Assembly (NCBI RefSeq): GCF_900108365.1
Contig: NZ_FNWQ01000001.1
Location: 558,001 to 622,000, forward strand
Direction: 5' to 3'
Source of the DNA: Chryseobacterium culicis
GTDB taxonomy: Bacteria > Bacteroidota > Bacteroidia > Flavobacteriales > Weeksellaceae
Length of the DNA stretch: 64,000 nucleotides
Of the stretch, positions 35,130 to 42,529 are shown piece by piece. The notes under the pieces were generated by a model that worked only from the letters and a program-made list of their open reading frames with translations, was not told the DNA's origin and made no database searches. The first letter of the stretch is position 1. Each line of letters opens with the position of its first letter. The position numbers and the translations under genes are program-made.

Positions 35130-36641
35130 ATGAAAAAGACCATTAAGGTTGTCTCTGTTCTGGACGCAGCCAAATCCTATGAATATGTTGATGAAAATCC
35201 TATCCGCGGCGGGGTGAAAGATGTTTATTTTTCGCCGGATAAAGACTATGTAGTCGCTTTCTACCGCAGTCCGCTGGATGAAGGACAGAGGGAAAGAATC
35301 TTGAGAATTGTTTCTACTTACCTTCAGAATATCAAAGGTGGGAATACTTCAGAGTATTTTCTGAACGAGATATTCAGATGGCCTTATGATATTGTTGAGA
35401 AAAATAAACTCACAGGAATTGTGGTTCCTGTTTATCATCCTAAATTTTATTTTAGCAAAGGATATATCGGTTCAGATACTATTCAGGGACAGGATAAAGT
35501 GGGAAAATGGTTTACCGCTCCCATGTTCCGGAATCAGCAGTACCCGTTGAGACTGGATCCTTCAGAGCTGGGAGACTGGCTGAGCTATTTCCAGATTGCT
35601 GTCAATATCAGCAGAGGGGTAAAAAAACTGCATCAGATGGGGCTGGCACATTCCGATTTATCTTACAATAATATTCTGGTAGATCCCGTTACAAAATCTG
35701 CCTGTATTATAGATATTGACGGGCTGGTAGTTCCCAAACTTTTTCCGCCTGAAGTAATAGGAACCGCAGATTTCATTGCTCCTGAAGTGTTGAAAACAAA
35801 ACATTTAAGTCTTCAGGATCCGGGCAGGCAGCTGCCCAATCAAAAAACAGACCTGCATGCTCTTGCCGTTTTGATTTATATGTATCTGCTGAGAAGACAT
35901 CCTCTTCGCGGAGGGAAAATCTGGGATCTCGATTCTGAAAAAGATGAAATTCTATCCATGGGAGAAAAAGCCCTTTTTGTAGAACATCCTGAAAATAATT
36001 CCAACCATGTAAAAGCAGATCATCTCAGAAAATGGGATGCCTTCTGGGGAGACCCAGAAAAAATTCCGTACACCGTTACAGGCCCTTACATTTCAGAATT
36101 GTTCAGGAAGGCTTTTATAGACGGACTGCATGATCCCATCAGACGCCCAACAGCCAATGAATGGGAAACTGCGCTGCTTAAAACCGTAGATCTGATACAG
36201 CCTTGCCATAATCCCCATTGTACAGAAAAATGGTATGTTTTTGATAATACCAGCAATCCGAAATGTCCGTTCTGCGGAACACCCCACCAGGGAACACTTC
36301 CGGTATTGGATCTGTATTTCAGATTTGATGATGAGGTATGGAAGCCGGAGAATCACCGATTAATGGTCTATCATAATCAGTATCTTTTCAAATGGCATGT
36401 TTCCCGGAAAGTGATCAGAAATGAAAACCTGACAATGCAGGATAAAATGCCTGTAGGGTATTTTACATTTCATCAGGGAAAATGGGTGCTGGTAAACCAA
36501 AGTCTATCCGGAATGAAGGATGTCACAGAACAAAAGGAAATTCTTCCCGGTTCTATGGTCGAACTTACTGATGGTAAAAAAATATTACTTTCCTCTGAAG
36601 AAGGCGGAAGACTGATCTATGTAACCATGGCAAACCAGTAA
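35130..36641 (+). CDS. TerY-P type Ser/Thr protein kinase
   Basis: A 503-residue kinase-fold protein. The catalytic loop HSDLSYNN (His174, Asp176, Asn181), a DFG-equivalent IIDIDGLV (Asp195/Asp197, Gly198), and the APE-like IAPEV (residues 216-220) are clear. The beta-3 strand reads VVAFYR, without the usual Lys, which may be a family feature. Following the kinase domain are a zinc ribbon (CHNPHC then CPFCG, about residues 367-395) and an FHA-like beta region to the end. It would phosphorylate partners in the Ter operon; target unknown. Last gene of the operon. Confidence 0.85.
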   Translation: MKKTIKVVSVLDAAKSYEYVDENPIRGGVKDVYFSPDKDYVVAFYRSPLDEGQRERILRIVSTYLQNIKGGNTSEYFLNEIFRWPYDIVEKNKLTGIVVPVYHPKFYFSKGYIGSDTIQGQDKVGKWFTAPMFRNQQYPLRLDPSELGDWLSYFQIAVNISRGVKKLHQMGLAHSDLSYNNILVDPVTKSACIIDIDGLVVPKLFPPEVIGTADFIAPEVLKTKHLSLQDPGRQLPNQKTDLHALAVLIYMYLLRRHPLRGGKIWDLDSEKDEILSMGEKALFVEHPENNSNHVKADHLRKWDAFWGDPEKIPYTVTGPYISELFRKAFIDGLHDPIRRPTANEWETALLKTVDLIQPCHNPHCTEKWYVFDNTSNPKCPFCGTPHQGTLPVLDLYFRFDDEVWKPENHRLMVYHNQYLFKWHVSRKVIRNENLTMQDKMPVGYFTFHQGKWVLVNQSLSGMKDVTEQKEILPGSMVELTDGKKILLSSEEGGRLIYVTMANQ

Positions 36642-36644
36642 TTC

Positions 36645-36850
36645 GTCATAGCGAACGTAGTGAGCCAATCTCATATTTTCAGATCTCACAAATAATTGTG
36701 ACTATTTATGCTCATTTATTTGTGAGATTTGTATTTGATCAAGAATAATAAATGATAAAATTGATTTTAGCAAAGTCTATATTCAATAGAAACGGGCTGT
36801 AGCCCATTAAGAAAAATAGATTTAGATTCCAGCGGCTTTAGCCAAAACTT
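36645..36850. repeat. Mosaic of intergenic repeat fragments
   Basis: A gene-free stretch with three elements: GTCATAGCGAACGTAGTGAG followed by CCAATCTC (36648-36672), resembling a dispersed repeat seen in many bacterial intergenic regions; a 13-bp inverted repeat atctcacaaataa (36683-36695) / ttatttgtgagat (36716-36728) that could end the Ter operon; and GGGCTGTAGCCC (36794-36805) with GCGGCTTTAGCC (36832-36843), two related palindromic motifs. Confidence 0.55.
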
Positions 36851-36858
36851 AAAAAAAA

Positions 36859-37299
36859 TTACTCCCTTTCCGTTTCCATAAAATAAGAATACTGATCCTC
36901 ATCCACAATTTTGAAACCCAGACTTTTATAAAGATGCTGCGCTTTATTGGTTTTTAAAACACTTAATGAAACCGTTTTTCCAGCTAATGAAGCTTCCTCC
37001 AGAATATCCATCAAAATTTTTTTTCCAAGACCTTTGCCTTGCTGGCTGGGATCAATCTGAAGCTGCAGCACCTCAATATTGGTAAACGTTCTATCTACTT
37101 TTAACAGTCCGATGGGTTGATTGTCTAAAAAAATAATATTAGCTTTATCAAACTGATACAGAACTCTTTGCAAAGTTGTTTCCCTGTCGGTAGAAAGTCC
37201 TGAAGTTTCGTAATGAGGATTCATCGTTTTTATTCTGAGAGCAAGAAGAAAATCAATATCATTTTCATCAGCTTGTTTGTAGTGCAGATCAGGATTCAT
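36859..37299 (-). CDS. GNAT family N-acetyltransferase
   Basis: A 146-residue GCN5-like acetyltransferase. The acetyl-CoA motif A is QLQIDPSQQGKGLGKKIL (Q-x-x-G-x-G), followed by NKAQHLYKSLGFKIVDED as motif B. Substrate unknown. It follows the exonuclease gene by 17 nt in the same direction and is presumably co-transcribed with it. Confidence 0.88.
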   Translation of the reverse strand: MNPDLHYKQADENDIDFLLALRIKTMNPHYETSGLSTDRETTLQRVLYQFDKANIIFLDNQPIGLLKVDRTFTNIEVLQLQIDPSQQGKGLGKKILMDILEEASLAGKTVSLSVLKTNKAQHLYKSLGFKIVDEDQYSYFMETERE

Positions 37300-37316
37300 G
37301 TAAAAAAATTAGAGTT

Positions 37317-37838
37317 TTATTTTAATGCAATTTTCAGTCCCATTTCTTCCTTCATATACAGCAAAACCTCCGCGTTTCCTTTGGCATCGTCTACCGGGTG
37401 GTGGGTATGTTCGGTTTTTCGGAGATGTTTCCATTGGGCAAATGTGTCTTTTTCAAGCCCGCAGTAAAGATCAGAAAGTCTTCTGGAAGAAAAGCCAAAC
37501 GGATTTCTGCCGATAAAATGGTGGAAATACCAGCAGATAAACATCCAGTCGAAACCATTATTATCACTGATAAATATTGGCCTGCCCTTAGAATGAATTT
37601 TAATCCAGTCTTCAAAAGCCAGCATCACCTTCTCAGGATCATCAAAACTCATCGTTTCTTCCCTGCTGAAACCGGAAACCGCCAAAGCATCAGGATTGTA
37701 TTTTTCCGAAACAGGCTTTAATTTTCCATAAAAAGTTGTATCCAGTTCCTTCTTCACCAGCACTGCTCCGAAACAGACCATTGAAAAATCGCCGGGAATC
37801 GGGCCATCCGACTCTATATCAACCATGATGTAGCTCAT
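37317..37838 (-). CDS. DEDDh 3'-5' exonuclease
   Basis: A 173-residue exonuclease-fold protein. Exo I: MVDIESDGPIPG (Asp-x-Glu); Exo II: FISDNNGFDWMF (Asp); Exo III: HHPVDDAKGNAEVL (His and Asp). It resembles the short RNase T/oligoribonuclease-like exonucleases. Targets unknown; RNA is as likely as DNA. First gene of a two-gene leftward unit with the acetyltransferase. Confidence 0.85.
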   Translation of the reverse strand: MSYIMVDIESDGPIPGDFSMVCFGAVLVKKELDTTFYGKLKPVSEKYNPDALAVSGFSREETMSFDDPEKVMLAFEDWIKIHSKGRPIFISDNNGFDWMFICWYFHHFIGRNPFGFSSRRLSDLYCGLEKDTFAQWKHLRKTEHTHHPVDDAKGNAEVLLYMKEEMGLKIALK

Positions 37839-37879
37839 TGAAATCGTTTTTAGCAGAACGAAGATATTGAAATAAATTG

Positions 37880-38027
37880 AAGGACGGAAGATGGAGGATG
37901 GAAGTTGGAAGTTACTTTTTGTTTACAAAGAACTTCTGTGTTTTTTCATCAATGGATAATTTGAAAATATCTCAATCAAAAAACTTGATAAGTTTATCAT
38001 CTTACAGAACCTCCATCTTCCATCCTT
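37880..38027. repeat. Inverted-repeat bounded spacer at the tyrS 3' end
   Basis: Arms at 37880-37896 (aaggacggaagatggag) and 38011-38027 are complementary at 16 of 17 positions. The right arm supplies the last bases and the stop codon region of tyrS. The inside (about 115 bases) has no reading frame. Confidence 0.55.
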
Positions 38028-39225
38028 ATATCAACTCAAAAAAGCTCCTTTTTCCGATTTTTATTTTCGTTTGAGGAATCAGTTCAATTTCTTCATCTGC
38101 GTCCGTTATTTTAACAGTATTAATCTGAATTCCCCCGCTTTCAATTAATCTCCGGACCGCAGACTTGCTGAGGTTATTTTTAAGCTGATGACAAAGCTCA
38201 ATAAGAGATATGGTGTTTTCAGTACTTAGTAAAGAAGCAATAGCAACAGGTTCGTACACTTTCTCCTCAGAATTTTTATTCTGAAACTGATTGATAAAAA
38301 ACTGTTCTGCATGTTCCGCAGAAATGGTATTGTGATATTGGCTGATGATATTCTTTGCAATCAGCTTTTTAATATTCATAGGATTTTCACCTTCTGAGAT
38401 TCTGGAAAGAAGATCTCTTTTTTCTTCCGGAGAAAAATCTGTAGTCAGGTTGATAAACTCTTCAATCAAAACATCAGGAATCGACATTGTTTTTCCAAAC
38501 ATTTCATTGGGTTCATCTGTCAGTCCGATAATATTATTAAGCGATTTGCTCATTTTCTCCTTTCCGTCAAGACCTCTCAGCAGCGGCATGCACATGACAA
38601 TCTGGGCAGGCATCTGATGCACTTCCTGCAGCTGCCTTCCCATCGTGCAGTTGAATAGCTGATCCGTGCCACCCATTTCAATATCACATTTTATCTTGAC
38701 AGAGTCAAATCCCTGAAGAATAGGGTAGATCAATTCATGCAGGGCAATAGGAGTATTTTCTGTGAATCTTTTATTAAAGTCATTTCGGTGCATTAATTGG
38801 GCTACGGTAACTTTGGAAAGCAGCTGGATTACCTCAGAAAAATCAAGAGCATCCAGCCAGTCAGAATTAAAAACAATTTTCGTCTTTTTTACATCAATTA
38901 CCTTGGAAAGCTGATTGATATAGGTCTGGGCATTGTGTTGAACATCTTCAGTGCTCAATGGTTTTCTTGCCTTGTTTTTTCCGGTGGGATCGCCAATTCT
39001 CGCAGTAAAGCTTCCTACTACAATAACGATCTGATGTCCCAGGTCCTGGAACTGTTTCAGCTTTTTTAAGACCACAGCATGTCCCAGGTGAAGATCCGGT
39101 GCGGTGGGATCAAATCCAAGTTTGATGGTGAGTTTTCTGTTTTCTGTTTCAGCTTGAGCCAGTTTCTCTTCCAGCCCGTTTTCAGGCAGGATGATTGCCG
39201 CGTTTTCTTGTAATAAATGAACCAT
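38026..39225 (-). CDS. tyrS: Tyrosyl-tRNA synthetase
   Basis: A 399-residue class I synthetase charging tRNA-Tyr. The HIGH motif is HLGH at residues 46-49 (LGFDPTAPDLHLGHA), the KMSKS motif at 224-228 (LDGKEKMSKS), and the S4 RNA-binding domain occupies about residues 335-399 (SKSAVRRLIESGGIQIN). Sequence type is that of the TyrZ-like group (type 2, common in Bacteroidetes). Its 5' region is remarkable: a strong terminator ends 19 nt before the start codon and is preceded by a Tyr-containing small reading frame (see separate entries), so expression is probably controlled by attenuation. Confidence 0.95.
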   Translation of the reverse strand: MVHLLQENAAIILPENGLEEKLAQAETENRKLTIKLGFDPTAPDLHLGHAVVLKKLKQFQDLGHQIVIVVGSFTARIGDPTGKNKARKPLSTEDVQHNAQTYINQLSKVIDVKKTKIVFNSDWLDALDFSEVIQLLSKVTVAQLMHRNDFNKRFTENTPIALHELIYPILQGFDSVKIKCDIEMGGTDQLFNCTMGRQLQEVHQMPAQIVMCMPLLRGLDGKEKMSKSLNNIIGLTDEPNEMFGKTMSIPDVLIEEFINLTTDFSPEEKRDLLSRISEGENPMNIKKLIAKNIISQYHNTISAEHAEQFFINQFQNKNSEEKVYEPVAIASLLSTENTISLIELCHQLKNNLSKSAVRRLIESGGIQINTVKITDADEEIELIPQTKIKIGKRSFFELI

Positions 39226-39243
39226 GTCTGATAGTTTTAAAAT

Positions 39244-39275
39244 GAAAAAAGCCCGGACAGGTACTGTCCGGGCTC
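39244..39275 (-). terminator. Terminator/attenuator immediately upstream of tyrS
   Basis: On the lower strand: perfect 11-bp stem agcccggacag / ctgtccgggct, 3-nt loop, then TTTTTT. The tail ends 19 nt before the tyrS ATG and no promoter-like sequence fits in between, so tyrS transcription must read through it. Confidence 0.8.
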
Positions 39276-39296
39276 TATATATACGTTAGATTATTT

Positions 39297-39395
39297 TTAT
39301 TGGATTACAGATATAGAAAGTCTTCCCGAACGATAGCCCGGAGTGTAATATTCACTGAAGAATGGAAGACGCAATATGCTGTTAAGATGTTTCAT
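39297..39395 (-). CDS. Candidate tyrS leader peptide (32 codons)
   Basis: Short reading frame, lower strand, ATG at 39395 to TAA at 39297. It encodes Tyr16-Tyr17 and Tyr21 in SEYYTPGYRSG and ends in SVIQ; the stop is about 25 nt before the terminator stem. The bases just after the Tyr-Tyr codons, TCCGGGCT (39342-39335), are complementary to AGCCCGGA of the terminator 5' arm (39274-39267). Another 19-codon frame upstream (39451-39392) ends in TGA that overlaps the ATG (ATGA), so it could be translated by coupling. Ribosome stalling at Tyr codons would couple tRNA-Tyr charging to terminator formation. Inference from architecture; no data on translation. Confidence 0.5.
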   Translation of the reverse strand: MKHLNSILRLPFFSEYYTPGYRSGRLSISVIQ

Positions 39396-39487
39396 TGTAA
39401 TAAAAAACAGGAATTTCCTGAAGAGCCAATATCTAAACCATTAAGATGCATTGCAGGGTTATAACAAGATTTGTTTTTAAGAAAAAA

Positions 39488-39532
39488 CTTAACCATCCAT
39501 CAATCTTAATGGCTTAAAATAATGGTTCAAAA
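39488..39532 (-). promoter_or_regulatory. Candidate promoter of the tyrS leader
   Basis: Lower strand TTTTG, 19-nt spacer, TAAGATTG; close to the TTG / TAnnTTTG consensus with one mismatch in the -7 box. It would produce a leader of about 250 nt ahead of tyrS. The remaining bases 39533-39706 show nothing recognisable. Confidence 0.35.
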
Positions 39533-39706
39533 CAATTTTACTTGCGAATTCTGAAGCTAATTTCATGCCATAAATCCCTTAAAAGCAAAATACAGGATAA
39601 AGATGTAAAAACCGTATTTTATTATCTTTTTAGTCACTTGGAAAGAAGCCTTTATAACAGGGCTGATCTTTTGTTTTTCTGCAGGAACTTTCATAGAGAA
39701 ATAAAT

Positions 39707-40297
39707 TTAATGGTTAAGTACATGTTCAGAATATAAACTTTTAATCTGTTCTTTACATATCTCAAGATCTTCTGCAGACGCCTTATCTGCTTTGTCAAAA
39801 AATAAATGTCTGATGATTTCCAGACCGGAATAGATAAAAATACCATTGTCAGATGTGAGTGTCAATGCTTTATCCATTCCCATTTTTTCATATTCGTCAT
39901 GAGATTTTCCATGGGTGTTTATAATAATGGTTGTTTTACCTTTCAGAAGGCCTTTCTGTACCCCCTGATCATAGCGGTAAGCAAAACCATAGCTGAATAC
40001 ACGGTCTATATATCCTTTCATCACAGCAGGAAGCCCGGTCCACCAGATCGGATAAATAAATGTGATCTGCTCTGCCCATGCTATATATTCCTGTTCCGTT
40101 TTTACATCCGCTGAAACTTTACCCATACGCTGTCCCTGCATATCGTTTAGAGAGAGTACAGGATCGAAACCTATAGCATAAAGATCTCTCACAACAACTT
40201 CTTCATTACGGGCATGAAGGGTTTCAACAACAGTATTCAGCAGGTTATGATTTAAACTGTTTTCGTTAGGATGTGTGTAAATGATTAAATGTCTCAT
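39707..40297 (-). CDS. NAD(P)H-dependent oxidoreductase, flavodoxin-like
   Basis: A 196-residue quinone-reductase type flavoprotein (YwrO/KefF/NQO1 group). Motifs: IIYTHPNENSLNHNLLNTVV for FMN/FAD phosphate binding and the active-site loop FIYPIWWTGLPAVMKGYIDRVFSYGFAY. It reduces quinones or nitro compounds with NAD(P)H. Downstream of an AraC-family gene but with its own promoter: leftward TACATTTG at 40331-40324 next to the palindrome AGTACAGTGTACT. Confidence 0.88.
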   Translation of the reverse strand: MRHLIIYTHPNENSLNHNLLNTVVETLHARNEEVVVRDLYAIGFDPVLSLNDMQGQRMGKVSADVKTEQEYIAWAEQITFIYPIWWTGLPAVMKGYIDRVFSYGFAYRYDQGVQKGLLKGKTTIIINTHGKSHDEYEKMGMDKALTLTSDNGIFIYSGLEIIRHLFFDKADKASAEDLEICKEQIKSLYSEHVLNH

Positions 40298-40323
40298 TGT
40301 TTTGATTGTTAAGATTAATGAGA

Positions 40324-40343
40324 CAAATGTAGTACAGTGTACT
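40324..40343 (-). promoter_or_regulatory. Promoter and operator-like palindrome of the oxidoreductase
   Basis: Perfect palindrome agtacagtgtact (40331-40343) directly upstream of the leftward -7 box TACATTTG (40331-40324), about 27 nt before the start codon. Candidate binding site of the adjacent regulator. Confidence 0.5.
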
Positions 40344-40372
40344 TTTCAAAAATTGTAAGAAAACGAAATGGC

Positions 40373-41191
40373 TTATTCAGACTTTGGATTACAGATTTCC
40401 TGCTGGAATTTTAAATACTGTGCCGGCGAAATGTTGATAAAATGCTTGAAATCATGAATCAGCTGGCTTTGATCATAGTAACCGCATTCATCAATGATGG
40501 TAAACCATTGTATCTGGTTTTGCTTTCCGGTTTCCTCCTCAATGATTTTTACTGCTTTTAAAAAACGGTTGTAGCGGGTAAGCTCTTTTAAAGAATAACC
40601 AAACTGCTCCTTCTGCTTTCGCTGTATATTTCTTTCCGTCTGCCGGGTCTGCTCGGCAATTACTTTTACAGCATTTAAAAGATTATGGTCAAAACGGCTC
40701 AAAAGCTCACCGGTAGAATCCCGTTCCTGAAGGTAAGGTCTGCAGAACGCAAGAATATGATTGACCTGTTCTTCTGCTGAATCTAATTCTGAAAGCTGAT
40801 ACCAAAGATCTGTAAAACAATTTTCTTCCAGCAGTTCATCCGGATGTTGTACCGGCCGTTCCATGGATATTTTCCCAAAAAACCTGTAAAAAGCATCATC
40901 CTTGAAATTCGCGACCAGAATAGAGCAGCCTGGGGGAAGCGTATACTCAAAAGCCTGTCTTACCGGTCCGAATACCATGCATTTATCCACACTAATGATC
41001 ACCTTTTCACGAGTAGACATGCTGGCACTTTCCCCGAAACAAAATAACAGAATGGTCTGATAAGTGGGTAAAAGCGTTTTCATAACTGATGTATCTGAAG
41101 GGTTTTCAGCAAAATAAAAGTGACTGAATACATTTTCATATTCCTGAGGAACCGAAATTCTATACTCATTATATTCCTGATGTAACGCCAT
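40373..41191 (-). CDS. AraC family transcriptional regulator
   Basis: A 272-residue regulator: an N-terminal sensing domain (residues 1-150, DUF6597-like, cupin-type ligand pocket, PPGCSILVANFKDDAF) and a C-terminal AraC DNA-binding domain (about 165-265; RQTERNIQRKQKEQFGYSLKEL as first HTH and CGYYDQSQLIHDFKHFINISPAQYLK as second). Effector unknown. Third gene of the TetR - GNAT - AraC leftward operon, 10 nt after the GNAT gene, and next to the oxidoreductase it may regulate. Confidence 0.85.
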   Translation of the reverse strand: MALHQEYNEYRISVPQEYENVFSHFYFAENPSDTSVMKTLLPTYQTILLFCFGESASMSTREKVIISVDKCMVFGPVRQAFEYTLPPGCSILVANFKDDAFYRFFGKISMERPVQHPDELLEENCFTDLWYQLSELDSAEEQVNHILAFCRPYLQERDSTGELLSRFDHNLLNAVKVIAEQTRQTERNIQRKQKEQFGYSLKELTRYNRFLKAVKIIEEETGKQNQIQWFTIIDECGYYDQSQLIHDFKHFINISPAQYLKFQQEICNPKSE

Positions 41192-41201
41192 AAGCCTGAA
41201 A

Positions 41202-41699
41202 TTAGAAGGTGAGGTGTTTTACCATTTTATAATTAGTCATTGCAATTCCTTGTACACTAACAGTTTGTTCCTGAGTAATCTGAAAGCCTGCTTTTTCAAA
41301 AAATGGTCGTGCAGTTTTGCTCACATCAGCAGTAATTTCCTTCTGATGATTTTGTAGAGCTTCTTTTTCGATCTGATGATAAAGCAGAAAAGCAATGCCT
41401 TTATGCTGATGGTCTTTGTGTACAAAAAGAAGGTCAATATAATTTCCCTGATCGAGCGAACAGAAGCCTGCTATTTTATTTTCAATGACAGCAAGCAAAA
41501 CATATTGATCTCTGATTACGCTCATCCATCTTTCCTCATTTTCTGCACCGGATTTCCAGGCTTCGAGCTGTTGAAGATCATAATCTTTTTTACATACTTC
41601 ATCTATGGCTGCTGTAAAAAGCTGCAACATGTCGGGCAGATCCTTGGTGGTTCCTTTTCTGATGGTAATGCTGTGATTATTGGATGTAGTGTTGTTCAT
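41202..41699 (-). CDS. GNAT family N-acetyltransferase
   Basis: A 165-residue GCN5-like acetyltransferase: IRKGTTKDLPDMLQLF at the N-terminus, YIDLLFVHKDHQHKGIAFLLYHQIE as acetyl-CoA motif A (H-x-x-G-I-A), and TARPFFEKAGFQ as motif B. Substrate unknown. Its first 23 bases overlap the end of the TetR gene, so it is translated from the same mRNA. Confidence 0.87.
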   Translation of the reverse strand: MNNTTSNNHSITIRKGTTKDLPDMLQLFTAAIDEVCKKDYDLQQLEAWKSGAENEERWMSVIRDQYVLLAVIENKIAGFCSLDQGNYIDLLFVHKDHQHKGIAFLLYHQIEKEALQNHQKEITADVSKTARPFFEKAGFQITQEQTVSVQGIAMTNYKMVKHLTF

Positions 41700-42297
41700 A
41701 AAGCCTTTGCTGTTCTTTATTGAGAAGCGGATAGAAAAGATTCATTTGCAGAAGAGTATAATGGCGGATTGCTTCTTCAGGATTGAGTTTCAAAATAAGC
41801 CTGTTGTGAGTAAGCCAGTTATCGGCAATGATAAAAATCTGTTCAACCAGTCCCTCTATAATAAATTGCGGAAGATCTTTCTGGAATATATGGTTTTTCT
41901 GAAGATCAGAAAAGATCAGCTGAAATTCTTCTTTCCTGCTGAAATTGATCCCTTCATATTGGGATTCAATGCCAGGATTCTGGTTTAGAATATCTATAAA
42001 ATTAATGAATATGAAGCGGTAAGCGTAAAAAATTTCGGAAGTAGAATAGGTAAACTGGTATAAATCCTCAAGTGTTTTATTTTCTTTTTTTTTCATCCGG
42101 TTCAGCAGTGTGTCCATTTTAAGGGTAAGCTCTGAGAAAAGAAATTGAACGATGTCCTCCGAATGTTTGAAATGATAATGCAGATTTCCTGCGCTGATAT
42201 GAAGTTCAGCCGCAATATGCCTGGTGGTGACATTGTTATATCCCTTATCATTAAATAATTCCAGTGCTTTGGACAGAATTTTATCCTTGGTCTTCAT
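41677..42297 (-). CDS. TetR/AcrR family regulator
   Basis: A 206-residue TetR-type repressor. The N-terminal HTH (residues 1-50; LFNDKGYNNVTTRHIAAEL, then ISAGNLHYHFKHSEDI) is clear and the rest is a helical ligand domain, DUF6307-like in character. First gene of the leftward TetR-GNAT-AraC operon and divergent from a micro-ORF and small membrane protein. A 28-bp perfect palindrome lies between, a good candidate for its operator. Confidence 0.88.
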   Translation of the reverse strand: MKTKDKILSKALELFNDKGYNNVTTRHIAAELHISAGNLHYHFKHSEDIVQFLFSELTLKMDTLLNRMKKKENKTLEDLYQFTYSTSEIFYAYRFIFINFIDILNQNPGIESQYEGINFSRKEEFQLIFSDLQKNHIFQKDLPQFIIEGLVEQIFIIADNWLTHNRLILKLNPEEAIRHYTLLQMNLFYPLLNKEQQRLYEQHYIQ

Positions 42298-42340
42298 TAT
42301 CCAAAGATAAGAATATCAGAATGGAAATAAATCATATTTT

Positions 42341-42376
42341 TTAAATTAGAACATTTGTTCTAATTTAATATATTTG
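42341..42376 (+). promoter_or_regulatory. 28-bp palindromic operator with adjacent -7 box
   Basis: Arms ttaaattagaaca (42341-42353) and tgttctaatttaa (42356-42368), centre TT, perfectly complementary. The rightward -7 box TATATTTG follows at 42369-42376 with no gap, so a bound repressor would block this promoter; it may also autoregulate the leftward TetR gene 44 nt away. Confidence 0.7.
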
Positions 42377-42394
42377 CAGTATAATGATACAACA

Positions 42395-42529
42395 ATGGAA
42401 GGAAAACAGAAATTCAATGATAAGCCGGCAGAAAGTACTGATCCGGAAAACAGAACAGATCCTCAGGAAATACTATCAAAAATACTGCAGGTAATTCTTG
42501 GAATAATCATGGCTGTATTGCACATGTGA
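42395..42529 (+). CDS. 44-residue micro-ORF with single membrane helix
   Basis: Begins with ATG 19 nt after the -7 box and ends with TGA, whose last base is the first base of the next ATG (TGATG), a typical coupling junction. The first 25 residues are polar (MEGKQKFNDKPAESTDPENR), the last 18 hydrophobic (ILQVILGIIMAVLHM), so a single membrane-anchored helix is likely. No homology recognised. Position behind a regulated promoter and coupling to the next gene make it plausible as a real gene. Confidence 0.5.
   Translation: MEGKQKFNDKPAESTDPENRTDPQEILSKILQVILGIIMAVLHM

Noticed and set aside
30784..36641. Idea that the Ter operon is a mobile or prophage island
   Set aside because: No integrase, transposase, tRNA or direct repeats at its borders; composition resembles the neighbours. 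Only the repeat fragments at the right end hint at a boundary.
36790..36850. CRISPR-like spacing of the GGCTGTAGCC and GGCTTTAGCC motifs
   Set aside because: Only two imperfect units, no regular spacers and no cas genes.
37325..37721. Several overlapping frames opposite the DEDDh exonuclease
   Set aside because: They overlap each other and an intact exonuclease gene with all three Exo motifs.
39542..39736. 64-codon rightward frame between tyrS and the oxidoreductase
   Set aside because: No family match, no promoter or terminator, and it runs into the end of the opposite gene; composition is that of intergenic DNA.
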